A stretch of DNA of 64,000 nt from Agapetus fuscipes. Lineage: Eukaryota > Arthropoda > Insecta > Trichoptera > Glossosomatidae. The notes under the pieces were generated by a model. It was not told the origin of the DNA, did no database searches, and saw nothing but the letters and a program-made list of their open reading frames with translations. Location: positions 14,136,001-14,200,000 of the forward strand of contig OX637353.1 of NCBI GenBank assembly GCA_951799405.1. The letters run 5' to 3'. Positions 43,949 to 54,530 of this stretch are shown here, piece by piece (position 1 is the first letter of the stretch; every line of letters begins with the position of its first letter). The position numbers were made by a program, and so were the translations under genes.

Positions 43949-44083
43949 TATCTGCCCGTGCTCCTGGCAGACCCTGCCGACCAGCCTCCCACGGAAGACG
44001 ACTCCTTGCTGGAGGCAGAGGACCGCTCGAGGAGGTCCTCGCAGTCGTCGTCGTCCTCTGACAGTGGACCGGAGGCGGTATGA
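43949..44083 (+). other. In-frame open extension after the tetraspan TGA
   Basis: The same frame stays open for 44 codons after the TGA, to a second TGA at 44081. The predicted peptide begins YLPVLLADPADQPPTED, is acidic, and ends in a run of serines and SDSGPEAV. By hand count about 34 of 44 codons end in G or C, like the exons and unlike the AT-rich surroundings. It may be a readthrough tail, coding sequence cut by a recent nonsense mutation or sequence error, or a GC-rich 3' UTR open by chance. TGA followed by T is not a classic leaky context. Confidence 0.4.
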
Positions 44084-44845
44084 TTGTCGGCGCCACTTCT
44101 GCGAGCGAGGATCATGGTGAATGGACGGAGGAAGGTGTCCAATCTGGCGAAATATGTGGGAGGGAGGTATGACGTCATGGCGACGCAGTTGTGAATTTTG
44201 TGTGGAGCTGGGGTGTGTGATGATATCAGGGAGTGTACGAAAAATTGTTTTTATAAAATTAAAGCTTATTATTCTTTTTTAAAAGTCATCATTTATCAAG
44301 AAATGACAAATGTTTATTTTGCAAATACTGTCTTAAATACAACGTAAAATAAAATTGTTACATTCAAGTATTTTTTCCATTGTTTTTTTTATCAAATAAT
44401 TTCATCATTGTGTCTGTCTACCGAAAAAAATAACATTTTCATAAATATTTTATTTTATTATCAGTTATTTAAACTTGAATACATCAGTGTTTTATTTTTT
44501 TAATTGCAATTATTTTTACAAATTCACGGTAAATGTTTGTTTTTGTTTTGTTCAATAATCATTACTTGTTTTGAAAACGCTTTATAAATGTGGATTTTAT
44601 TTTCTTAAATATTTAAAATAAAATGGATGATAAAGTGCCAAAATAAAAAATGACGCATAAAACGCAAGTGATTTAAAAACTGTGAACAAAAAAAAAAGAG
44701 TTTTGTTAAATTTTTAATCAACGTTAAGTTTCACACAAAACGAAGTTAAGTGTTAGATTTATGTTGTAAGTACAACTTAAGTATTGATGTCATAAACATT
44801 GCTCGCAGAATAACTTGTGATATGTATTATTGATAATGTATTATA
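44084..44845 (+). other. Probable 3' UTR and downstream flank of the tetraspan gene
   Basis: GC-rich for about 130 bp and then strongly AT-rich. Candidate poly(A) signals AATAAA are at 44348-44353 and 44617-44622. No repeat family is recognised here. It ends where a 5'-truncated LINE-A copy begins. Confidence 0.4.
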
Positions 44846-44854
44846 GGTAATTAT

Positions 44855-45580
44855 TTGAAATTGAATGCAAGTAAGACGAAAGTTTTGATTTTTGAAAGAA
44901 ATGAAGAAAATACGAACTACGAATTTAGAATAAACGGAATGAATGTTGATGTGGTAAATGAGTTTGTATACTTGGGAAGTAAGTTTGAGAAAGATGGAAG
45001 AATGACAGGTGAACTTGAAAGAAGAGTAATGAAGGGCAGGTGTGTACTGGGTGCCACAGCTTGTATCGCCAAAAATCAAAACATTTCTAAAAATGCTCGA
45101 TTGGCGGTACGCAGTGGCATACTTTTACCCACCTTGATGTATGGAAGCGAGGCCTGGACGGTGAATGAAAGTGAAATTAGTAAAGTCCATACTGTTGAAA
45201 TGGACTTTCTAAGAAGTATGATTGGGAAAAAACGGAGTGACAGGGTGAGGAATGATTTTGTAAGAAAAGAATGTGGTGCAAAAGAAAGTGTGAAAGTGAA
45301 GATTAAAAGAAGTTTGTTAAGATGGTTTGGGCATATGGAGAGAATGAATGAGGAAAAACTGACGAAGAAAGTATATGTTGGTAGAATAGATGGATGTCGT
45401 GGTAGAGGAAGACCGAGAAAGGTATGGATGGACCAAATATCCGAAATTGCGAATGAATGGAATATCCAGAGTCATAATAAAAGAAGAGCTTGTATGAAGA
45501 AGGTTATGACTCTGGAGGAAATGAAAGAAGTATGCAAGGATAGAAAGAAATGGCGGTTGATCTGTGATGTTGGCGGCTAG
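44855..45580 (+). pseudogene. LINE-A C-terminal ORF, open but lacking catalytic RT
   Basis: 241 codons from the post-YADD region to the natural stop: NGMNVDVVNEFVYLGSKFE, KGRCVLGATACIAKNQN, RWFGHMERMNEEKL and GRGRPRKVWMDQISEIANEW. It has no catalytic aspartates and cannot be an active enzyme. Confidence 0.85.
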
Positions 45581-45684
45581 GGTTTGTTAAAGTGAATTTG
45601 GTTTTATGTTTTAGTTTTTTATGTCCATGTATATATTGTTATTTTTATTCTTTGATTTTAAAAAATGTAATTTGTCATGTATGT

Positions 45685-45930
45685 TCCTTGACTTAAAGGT
45701 TGTTATGCGGCTGACCACCCATAATATAAAAATTGGTTCACTTTGCCAATGTCACCCCTGTTTCAGGGAAGGACGGCAAGAGTTGCAAGGCTTATGTTCA
45801 TTTGAGATTGGGTTTTTATATTGTAGGTCCACATGCGGCATGTGTTAGCGCGAAATTATACATATCTGCTTGTGGGAATGCATTTAGTATAAATCTTAAA
45901 TGATATATATCTTTGCAGCTTAGATTAGAT
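45685..45930 (+). repeat. LINE-A tail of the 44846 copy
   Basis: Directly continues the 3' UTR, showing that the tail is physically part of the LINE. Ends TTAGATTAGATTAGAT. Confidence 0.9.
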
Positions 45931-46174
45931 TAGATTAGATGTGAGTTTCCAAAAAGAAAAATAAATTTAGTTAAACTCAAACTTAAGTCTAAGATGTAAA
46001 TATGTATAAACTGTATTTGTAAAAAGTAAAAATGTTTAAGTTATTTTGAGAAAAAAAAACGCAGGCATCTTTTTGTATCGCAAACTTCAAAATCAGGAAC
46101 TAAACTATCAATACAATTTAAAAAGAGATTCACATTTTTCAATGGATGATTCTCGATCTTTTTCAAGGATACGC

Positions 46175-46330
46175 AATCTTCTACCTTCTTCTTCAGTCTT
46201 TCTCAGTCCACTCCTGGACGTAGGCTTCCTCCAATCTTCTCCATGTTTGTCTATCGGCTGCTGTGTTCAGCCATCCTCTACCTGCAGTTCTCTTGATGTC
46301 ATCCAGCCCCCTCAGTGGGTTATGGAATAC
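46175..46330 (-). pseudogene. RTE/BovB-type LINE C-terminal fragment
   Basis: The minus strand reads LRGLDDIKRTAGRGWLNTA, then ADRQTWRRLEEAYVQEWTEK and a stop. This matches the usual end of RTE-type reverse transcriptase ORFs (..AGxxWLxxAxDRxxWxxxEAYVQQW). It is distinct from LINE-A and LINE-B. Confidence 0.7.
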
Positions 46331-46499
46331 AAAATAACATCTGTATTCAAATTGATTTTATTCTTAACATTTACAAAAATGCAATTTCGAGACTCAAAAA
46401 ATAATAATCTTCAATCTCGACTTAGAAAAATGATCTGCAATACGTAATCCGACAAAAGTATTAATATTTCCAGCGTTTTGTAATGATTGTCTATTAATA

Positions 46500-46795
46500 A
46501 TAATATTAGGATGATTTATTTAGTGAGCGCTGTTTTTGTGTGTATCACACCTCAAGAGCCCTCTGCGAGCTTGGTCGTCGCTGTAGAAAGCGCCAATTCT
46601 CAAGCAAGACCCAGTTGTTGTAAGGTTGGATGGACCTTTCAGTGACCGGTCTTTGTTAAAGGTTTATGAATTTTTCAACTCAGCGAAGAGCACATTCGTA
46701 ATATAAATGGTATATTTTTGTGCTCCGCCGGGATCCGAATCCACAACCTTCCATTTACGAGTCCGAAGTGCTGCCACTGGACTACGGACCGGTCC
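46500..46795 (-). mobile_element. SINE-A with GTGTGATTCACAC-type tail
   Basis: Full-length, well conserved; head complement of CCGTAGTCCAGTGGCAGCAC at about 46770-46790. Confidence 0.85.
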
Positions 46796-47714
46796 AAATC
46801 CTAACAAGGATTTCTGATATTTTTAATCTATTCTTTGTAATGATCATTTTATAAATATGTAAATATTTGATGTGATGTAGAAACCAATAAATTTATCTAA
46901 AAATAAAATAAAAACAACTAAATTTATCATTGAAAAACGGTAGATTATTTTTTTTGTAAATTTTTACAATGTTTTTTTTTGTTACAATAATGATTCCTTT
47001 TAAAATAGGTCTGATTTATCTTTTGCTTTAAATATCTTTTATTTAATAAAAATATGAAGATTTTAAAAACGCATATGTATTTAGTATTTTAGATACAATA
47101 TATTAGATATATTATGTATATTTTAGGTGCAATAGAAAATAGCTTCCTATTTATTGAAAAGTGCCTGAAAATTTACGAAAAATATGTATTTTTAAATAAA
47201 ATTAAATATGATATGTACTTATTTAATATAAAAAAAAATACTTTTATAATTTATATTTGTTTTTAATTTGCATTAATTTGTAATATTTTTTTGACTTGTG
47301 AAATAATTGCATATCCATGTTACATAAAATAAAGGTATTTGTTGAATCGAATGAAATTGCATTGCAACTTGCAAGGTAAAAGTGATTGTGAATTTTTTTG
47401 AAAATATTTGGTTTTAAATAAAGATGAATATGTTTTATTGCAGTTTTATTTTTTATTTAGAACAAATGACATATTAAAGACACCAAAAGGTTGCAAAAAA
47501 AAACATTTTTTTAAGTTTTAGACGGTCACGAACTACTAAAATGACCTTTAAAAACGTGGAGAAGTAACTAGACGTCCTTGTTATGGAGATCAACAAACCA
47601 ACAAACTTCCTGCCAAATGAATCATTGATATACAGAAAAAGGAAGAAGAAGGAAATCAAACTGTATCTAAATATATCTTGGTTTTGAGTTGTCAAGTTAG
47701 ATTGAAAATGATTT
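46796..47714. other. Very AT-rich DNA, no feature seen
   Basis: Long A/T runs. No conserved frame. Confidence 0.5.
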
Positions 47715-47850
47715 GGATCAGTTGGTTGAGAAAAAAGAAGAGAATGATGAATGCTGATGAGATGAAAAAAATTGTAAGGTCAGAACAAAGGGGAGATATT
47801 GAACACTGCTAGTGGAATTTAATCTGGATACAGTTACAGTTACAGAAGGT
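47715..47850 (+). mobile_element. LINE-B 3' fragment
   Basis: GATGAGATGAAAAAAATTG followed by a shortened 3' end and TACAGTTACAGTTACAG. Decayed. Confidence 0.5.
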
Positions 47851-47924
47851 TTTTATGGTGTAAAGTGTCAGAAACAGTTTGAACTGAAAAAAAAAACCGT
47901 GAACTGGTCCGTAGTCCAGTGGCT

Positions 47925-48170
47925 ATCTAAATCTAAATGTAAGTTGCAAAGATATATATTATTTAAGATTCATATAAAACGCATTTCCACAAGCAGACAT
48001 GTATAAGTGCGCGCTAATCCACATGCCGCATGTGGACCTACAATATAAAACCCCAATCTGAAATTAACGTAAGCCGTGCAACTCTTGCCAACCTTCCCTG
48101 AAAAAGGGATGACATTGGCATAGTAAACCATTTTCTACAGCATGAGTGGTCAGCCGCATACCAATCACCA
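47925..48170 (-). repeat. LINE-A tail inside a SINE-A head
   Basis: Starts directly after CCGTAGTCCAGTGGC of a SINE-A promoter, which is truncated there. Confidence 0.8.
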
Positions 48171-48185
48171 TCGTTAATCGCTCAG

Positions 48186-48490
48186 TAGTCCGATCGACAG
48201 CTCAGTTGGAAGAGTGCTTGCATTCCATGCTCAGAGATTGGGTTCGAATCCGACAGAGGATGTCAGAAAAGATTTCCCGTTTCGGTGTTTATTTCAAAGC
48301 CAAAATAAAATAAATGCTAGGTATACCTCAGCCTTCACAAAAAATGACCACCAACCATATCGGAAACTGGAAAACCCCATCTTCAACTGGAATGGTAGGC
48401 GTAAGGTCTTACTTGTGAAAATAAATATATTTCCCTCCTCATAACGCGGCAAGAAGTCACACTGTATTTGGAGTTTTGTCACGTCTACAG
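48186..48490 (+). mobile_element. SINE-B
   Basis: CGACAGCTCAGTTGGAAGAG head, GGTTCGAATCC B-box, shortened before the end. Confidence 0.75.
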
Positions 48491-48504
48491 ATAAATTTCA
48501 TTAC

Positions 48505-48705
48505 CCAACTTATAGGTTGGTATAAGGCTGATCAACGCAAAAAAAAAAAAAAACGCAACTAAGCTTCACATATAGTGTAACTTCTTTCCGCGTTATCCCC
48601 GAAGGGGTCGCATGTGGCGAGTTGAACCTATTGTCTATCAACCATACTGGAAAAAAGTTTCAGTTTCGTGAAGGCCGGCAATAGTTGCAGGACTTACGTA
48701 GGAAA
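48505..48705 (+). repeat. LINE-A tail split by a SINE-B piece
   Basis: CTTATAGGTTGGTATAAGGC, then a minus SINE-B end (48543-48640), then CCATACTGGAAAAAAGTTTC onward. 3' half missing. Confidence 0.65.
48543..48640 (-). mobile_element. SINE-B 3' end with A-run
   Basis: AAAACGCAACTAAGCTTCAC to GGCGAGTTGAACC, inside a LINE-A tail. Confidence 0.75.
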
Positions 48706-49189
48706 ACGCTGCAAGACGTTACACTATATGTCTAGCGTAGTAGCGTCTTCCATCATTTATTGGGTTATTTTTTATGTTGTAATGTTTTTTTCAGAAACTG
48801 TACAATATTTTTTAAAACAGTGAATAAAGTAGAGACACAATTAATTAAACAAGGTGGCCATATTTCTCTGTACAGACTTTTATTTCCTTCACATGAGCCC
48901 ACGTTTCCCACGCTCCAATGGACGTCGAGACGCCTTATGTTTCTTTTATTGCTAGCAAGTTGTTCTCCACCACGATAAAGCGCCGCCCTACCGAAAAAAG
49001 GCGCTAGATTTCTCCGGACTCCAATGCTGGGGTCTACTTGAATTATTAAAGGACCAGCAACTTCTTAAAATGGTTCACTTCTCACACTGTAACAAGGAAT
49101 TGTACTTTAAAAATGGAATGCAATTGACTCGGCTCTGTTACGTCACCCATCTATAATTTAAGTCACAAAGATACCGCCACCTTAAAGGT
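48706..49189. other. Unassigned block with a GC-richer centre
   Basis: TCCAATGGACGTCGAGACGC and AAAGCGCCGCCCTACCG at 48915-49000 suggest a TE remnant of unknown type. Confidence 0.35.
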
Positions 49190-49395
49190 AAAACTGATTA
49201 AGTGCTGATTCACTGATTTATGAAATCGTGGATAAAATATTTAATTTTGTGTAATTTCCCACAGTAAGTGAACTAATTATAAGGAAGTGCTCATGAAAAA
49301 CTTTTAAACTACAGGATTTTTATGCTTTTTGTGTTTTCTCTCGTAGAAAATAGGAAAAAAGGTGCATTTATCTGAGAAGCTCATGTTAGTTTAAA
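49190..49395 (+). repeat. TGCTGATTCACTG repeat, second copy
   Basis: See the copy at 27548-28075. This one is uninterrupted. Confidence 0.6.
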
Positions 49396-49424
49396 ATGTC
49401 ACTTATTCGGTTTTACTTTTGAGA

Positions 49425-49665
49425 TATCGATATATTCTATTAACATTTAAGGTTTTTATTAAATACACGTAAACAAGCAGAGACGTGTAAGTTCGCGATG
49501 ACACATGTTGCATATCTACATATAAAATAAACCGAACCTCACGTGAACATAAACCTTGTAGCTCCTGCCGATTTTCCCTGAAACCAAGGTGGCATTGGTA
49601 AAAGTGCACCGAGTTTGTACAACATGGGGGTCAGCCTTACACCAACCTTTATATTAGTCAATGAA
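49425..49665 (-). repeat. LINE-A tail repeat
   Basis: Diverged copy, ending ACACCAACCTTTATATTAG. Confidence 0.65.
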
Positions 49666-49759
49666 AATATCATTAGTAGTTTATTATACATAATTTTTTT
49701 TAACTTGTAAATATTTTTACTGGTAAAATGGGATTATTTTTATTTGTATTTATTTCATT

Positions 49760-49960
49760 ATAGATTGGTATGTGGCTGACCAGTTATACAATCATTATGG
49801 TTCACATTTCCAATGTCGTCCCTGTTTCAGGGAAGGTCGGCAAGAATTACAAGGCATATGTTATGTTAATTTGAGATTTGTTTTTTTTTTTATGTTGTAA
49901 GTTCACATGCGGTATGTGTAAGCGCAAACTTATACGTGTCTGCTAGCCGCCATGCGTATG
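49760..49960 (+). repeat. LINE-A tail repeat, 3'-truncated
   Basis: ATAGATTGGTATGTGGCTG to TACGTGTCTGCTAGCCGCC. Confidence 0.75.
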
Positions 49961-50064
49961 TGCTCAAAGCCGTAGTTTATACATTTTTTATTCAATTAAG
50001 GTAGTTTTTATTTCTTTAAAAAAAAAATCTGTGAATGAAAATTGAAGCTGGCGATACCTTTTTG

Positions 50065-50615
50065 TCATCCCAATTTGGTTTATCTACCATTTGATTCAAT
50101 GATGACCTTTGAATGACATTGTCTTGAAAATCACTTGCTATATAATCTGAGCTAAGAAAAAACCTAAAACATGATAATGTTGACCGGTCCGTAGCTCAGT
50201 GGTAACACTGCGGACTCTGAATGCGAAGGTTGTGGGTTCGAATCCCGGTGGAGCACAAAAAATATTCCATTTATATTTTCAAATTTGCTTTGCGCTGGGT
50301 TGAAAAATTCATAAAAACCTTAACCAATGACCGGTCACCAAAGGTCCGTCCAGCCTTACAGCAACTGGGTCTTGCTTGAGTAGCGACGACCAAGCTCGTA
50401 CACTTCTGCGGCACTACAGCAAGTGTCATAGACCCCTAGAGTTTCTAGAATCTAGGGAGTCTCCTGCACAGGATTTCTTAAAAAAAATTGTGAGGACATA
50501 TTTTTAGAATCGATTTCCAGTTTTCATAAGACACATTGGTCCAGTACACACACAAACACTGCTCACATGAAATTACATCTGACGGACATAAGACAAGCAA
50601 GCACTAAGGGGACGT
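50065..50615 (+). mobile_element. MITE-C split by a SINE-A
   Basis: Left ATAATCTGAGCTAAGAAAAA and right CATAAGACACATTGGTCCAG plus GACATAAGACAAGCAAGCAC flank the SINE 50180-50480. Confidence 0.65.
50180..50480 (+). mobile_element. SINE-A with GCGGCACTACAGCAAG tail
   Basis: GGTCCGTAGCTCAGTGGTAA head, GGTTCGAATCCC B-box. It is inserted inside a MITE-C (50065-50615). Confidence 0.85.
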
Positions 50616-51039
50616 ATCCAGCGTGAATAAATTATTCAACCATTACAAGACAATTCAATTGGCAACCGATATAAATAAAGCAATTGGTTTATTTGTCATC
50701 GCCTTCCCTTAGCTTACAACAAAATGGTTTTATAAGGGAAAAAATCTGCAGAAAATTGCTTGGGATTTAATATAAGAAGGGTAAGAAAAAAAATTGGAAG
50801 GGTGTCGGTATTTGTTTTCGGCGAAATTCCAATATAGCTTCCACTAAATGGGAAACAACTGCAAGGACTGTTTTTCTGGATATCTTTTATTGTATTTTTT
50901 CTTTGTATTCCAGAAAAAATAATATAACAGCTACATTTTTTTTTTTAATCAAAATACTGTTATGTTAATAGTATATGCAATTTAAATATTAAAGAATCCA
51001 TGACTTGAAACACGATTTTTACCACTCTGGACATCGCAA
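50616..51039. other. No gene recognised
   Basis: AT-rich; nothing assigned. Confidence 0.4.
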
Positions 51040-51183
51040 CTACGCAACGCAACTAAGTACACATATAGTGTAGCTTCTAGCCTGCGTTATCCGCGAAGGG
51101 ATCGCATGTAGCGATTCGGGATCTATTTATTTTTACGGGTAAGGGGGCCGGCCTCACACCAACCACTTCAATTAAAGTAGAAA
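51040..51183 (-). mobile_element. SINE-B 3' half
   Basis: CGCAACTAAGTACACATATAG to ACCACTTCAATTAAAGTAG; head missing. Confidence 0.75.
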
Positions 51184-51189
51184 CAGTAA

Positions 51190-51495
51190 TTTGGGGCATG
51201 ATAAGACTTGGGACATGGTATACGTGGCTTGGGACACGGTTCCCTTTGCCAATGTCACCCCTGCTTGTTAGTCCACATGCGGCATGTTTAAGCTTGAACG
51301 TGTCTGCTTGTCGGAATGCATTTAATCTGAATCTCAAATGTGATGTATCTTTGCAACTTAGATTATAGATATGCGACATTGTATCTGAGACTTGTCACAT
51401 GATATCCGTGACTTGGGATATAATATTCTAAATTGGATTATCGTATCCTTGACTTAGTACATGATATCCGTAACTTGGGACATCTTCAAGATGCC
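51190..51495 (+). repeat. Minisatellite-like ACATGATATCCG / GACTTGGGACA array
   Basis: Repeated units such as ACATGGTATACGTGGCTTGG, ACATGATATCCGTGACTTGG and ACATGATATCCGTAACTTGG, interrupted by a LINE-A tail at 51237-51372. Confidence 0.65.
51237..51372 (+). repeat. LINE-A tail with internal deletion
   Basis: GGTTCCCTTTGCCAATGTC jumps to GTTAGTCCACATGCGGCATG. It interrupts a minisatellite-like array (51190-51495). Confidence 0.75.
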
Positions 51496-51999
51496 TTCAA
51501 CATTTTTTATTTTCATTTTTCATACACCCACTGCGTTATCGTGAAATATGCTATTTTCAAAATAGCAAGTTAGAAAATAAACTTTCAAAATCGATAACAT
51601 CAAGCCTTTTTTACCATAAATCTCTGGTCTCGAGATAAAAAAGGTTTACTCGTAAAAACCATTTCAGCTTTCGCATTTATTACAGTAAAGTTGGACTTAA
51701 ATACATACGGTTTCCTAAAAACTAGCACACTTTCAGTACAACCAAAAAGAGTTTTTTTTTCGGTGGAGAAAAGCAGATTCTTGCTCCGATTTCTCAGTGT
51801 GGACGATATCGTCCTTTTTTTGGGTTTTATGGCAACAAAGGTCACTTATTGAGAGTGGCCGATCTTTTGATATATGTATTGTGCTGATATTAAAACCCAA
51901 AACGGTTTTGAGATTAAAAAAAAACTGTTAAGGGTATTGAAACTGCGTAGATGCTTTACGTACAGCTTAAATGGAGCTGGAAACGCTACTCGCTTTTCT
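51496..51999. other. No gene recognised
   Basis: Short minus-strand frames (51600-51845, 51846-52049) carry no recognisable motifs. Confidence 0.4.
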
Positions 52000-52235
52000 A
52001 CTAAACCACACACATAGTGTAACTTCCGTTTTTCCCGAAAAAGTTGCATGTGGTGAGTGGAACCTATTCATTTTTACAGGTATGGGAGCCGACCTTTTCT
52101 TGCCAAAGGGCTTCCCAGCTCCCGACGTGGCTGGTACTCATTTCTTGTGAAGGCTGAATAAAACTTGTAGGTATTTATATTTTGTGTTTGAAATAAACAC
52201 GCAACGCGACTAATCTACACAAATAGTGTAACTTC
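52000..52235 (-). mobile_element. SINE-B pieces
   Basis: One diverged SINE-B (52000-52198), followed by a second short 3' end (ACGCAACGCGACTAATCTAC). Confidence 0.65.
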
Positions 52236-52284
52236 TCGCTTAAAATAATTAGACACTAAGGTAGTAATTTGTATTTGATATTGT

Positions 52285-52640
52285 ACTGTAAACTGCAACT
52301 CTGTCGCCATTCCGCTAGGTGTGGCCAGAGCCTCTGCAGAGCTTCCTCCATTTTTTCCTATCCTTACATACCTCTTTCAATTCATTCATATACATCACCT
52401 TTTTCATGTATTTTCTTCTTTTACGCTCACTTTGTATTTCCCATTCTTTCACAATCTCCTCAATCTGATCACTCTATACTTTTCTCGGTCGTCCCTTCCC
52501 TCTTTTTCCTTTCGCACTTTCTTTATATACCTACATACTTTGTCAGTCTATCATCATTCATACTTTCCACATGCCCAAACCATCTCATCACATTCTTTTG
52601 TACCTTAACTTTTTTTTTTTTTTAATTTTCTTCTTTTACG
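52285..52640 (-). mobile_element. LINE-B fragment
   Basis: The minus strand reads a decayed ORF with the RPRKV-type block and KNGKYKVSVKEE, ending with the complement of CCGCTAGGTGTGGCCAGAGC. Several stops. Confidence 0.65.
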
Positions 52641-52659
52641 CTCACTTTGTATATATATA

Positions 52660-52910
52660 TTACTTTGTACTTATTCGAGATTGATTGAATCGAATGTTCT
52701 AGTAAAATCTAGCAATTTGGAAGAAAGCGATTCTCTATGTTTCGAGAATTATCTTTATTTTTAGTATAAATTAAGGACCGAAATTCCATATAGCTGGTCT
52801 GAAGTGAATCAGCCGTTGTATGCTACTGTGGAAATGTGACTCTGCAATGAAAGTGATAAAATAAATAACTGTAGTTTTTATTAAACAGAACCCGCTTAAA
52901 AATATAAAAG
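52660..52910 (+). mobile_element. LTR-like fragment
   Basis: Shares AACTGTAGTTTTTATTAAAC and CAGAACCCGCTT with 4230-4280. An upstream AT-rich promoter-like region is present. Weak. Confidence 0.35.
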
Positions 52911-53254
52911 TACCAACTGAGCTTTGGACCGGATTGCATTGCAAACCAGTTATTTATTTATTTTTTTTTGCCACTAACAAAGGTCTGAGGTCGCAGGTGA
53001 GATTTAAAATATTTATAGGTCATTCAGTATTTAGTGCCTAGTGCGCATGGCACAGGGAAGTGGAAAAAAAAGAGCTACGAACAATACTGAAAATGAAAAA
53101 AAAAACAATTAAATTTACCCTGGATATGGAAACGTTTTTTAAAAAATCCTATACACACACACAAATAATTCATATTTTTTTTTGGCATTTATCTATTTTT
53201 AAGGTATTGTTTATTTATATGTTTACATTTTATTTATTATTTGTTCCTTGACTA

Positions 53255-53451
53255 AAGGAGAGCCTGTATGAAGAAAGTTATGACTCTGAAAGAAATGAAA
53301 AAAGTATGTACGGTCAGAAAGAAATGGCAGTTGATCTGTAATGTTGGCGGCTAGGGTTTTTTTAATTAAAATATGTTTTTGTGTTTAGTTTCTGATGTCG
53401 ATACATATTATTATTTGTTGATTTAAAAATTGTATTTTTTTGTGTATGTTC
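53255..53451 (+). pseudogene. LINE-A C-terminal fragment
   Basis: Reads SLYEESYDSE-type remnants, then EMKKVCTVRKKWQLICNVGG to the family stop, followed by 3' UTR and the tail at 53452-53680. Strongly 5'-truncated. Confidence 0.75.
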
Positions 53452-53680
53452 CTTAACTTATAAGTTGGTATGCGGCTGACCACCCATGCTGTAGAAAATA
53501 GTTCACTTTGCCAATGTCACCCCTGTTTCAGGGAATCTCAGCAAAAGCTATCGGGCATACGTTATTTTGAGATTAAAGTTGTTTTTGTAATGACACATGC
53601 GGCATGTGTAAGCATAACTTATACGTGTCTTCTTATGGGAATGCATGTAATATGAATCTGTAATGTAATATACATTTGAA
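53452..53680 (+). repeat. LINE-A tail with coding part attached
   Basis: Joined to the ORF end at 53255-53451. The end lacks the TTAGA repeat. Confidence 0.8.
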
Positions 53681-53771
53681 CATTCGAGCAAACACTAGTA
53701 CAATCTTCCAAACACCTACATCTATAGACACACTCACACAAGTGAACACACACAGGCACACATTCGTAACT

Positions 53772-54022
53772 ATAATCTATGATCTAAGTTGCAAAGATGT
53801 ATTAACATTTAAAGGTCATATTAAATGCATGCCCACAAACAAACACGTGTAGTTCGCGCTTACAAACTCTGAATGTGTACTTACAAATAAAATCCAAACC
53901 TCAAATGAACATAAACCCTACAACTTTTGCCGACCTTCCCTGACACAGGGGTAGCATTGGTAAAGTGAACCATTTTTTACTCTATGGGTGGTCAGCCTCA
54001 TACCAACCTTTAAGTCAGGGAA
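53772..54022 (-). repeat. LINE-A tail repeat
   Basis: Complete, similar to the 41768 copy. Confidence 0.8.
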
Positions 54023-54154
54023 TGAAAATATTTAAAAAAAAAAACGGCAATTTTTGTGAAGAGCCGTCTTAAGTAAAATAATACTTAAGTTGAGAATACA
54101 GCCTTTCCTTGCTTCAAAGCTATCCAAAGCCATCCAAAGCCTTGATGTCAGTTA

Positions 54155-54200
54155 CCGTAGTACGAGTTTTTTTACAATACTAGAAGTATTAGGCAGATTA
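54155..54200 (+). mobile_element. MITE end, subfamily 2
   Basis: CCGTAGTACGAGTTTTTTTA only. The other end was not found nearby. Confidence 0.4.
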
Positions 54201-54530
54201 TAACTACCTACTCGCGGTGTCAGCTGATTGTAAACGCAGTCCGACAATTAATTAATTTCTACAACAAAAACAGTGTTAAAAATGTTAAAATAACAGTAAT
54301 TTATTGTAATGTATTCCTGTCTTCTGCTGTAGTCAATCAATTAAGAATTTTAAAACAAATATGAGGACATTGTTTTATGGACAATGAGGACGGTGCGACT
54401 AACCTCAAAATCACGTCTGACGTTTCACCGATGCTTACGCGTTCCAAATTCAAATAAAATTCAAGCTGTGTATTCTATTCCAAACAAAAATTCAAAAGTG
54501 TGAATAGTGAATTTTGGCGGGATTCTCGAC
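54201..54530 (+). other. Region upstream of the LDLa ORF
   Basis: Unique-looking sequence that could hold the promoter and 5' UTR of the LDLa exon. No TATA box stands out. Confidence 0.3.

Larger units (their letters stand above)
44846..45930 (+). mobile_element. LINE-A copy, 5'-truncated after the YADD box
   Basis: The homology starts 26-30 bp before LKLNASKTKVLIFE and continues through 3' UTR and tail to GATTAGATTAGATTA at 45930. It lies on the same strand as, and about 760 bp past, the tetraspan gene's second stop. Confidence 0.85.

Noticed and set aside
43803..44178. Minus-strand ORFs of 94-97 codons over the tetraspan terminal exon.
   Set aside because: Antisense shadows of the GC-rich terminal exon and its extension.
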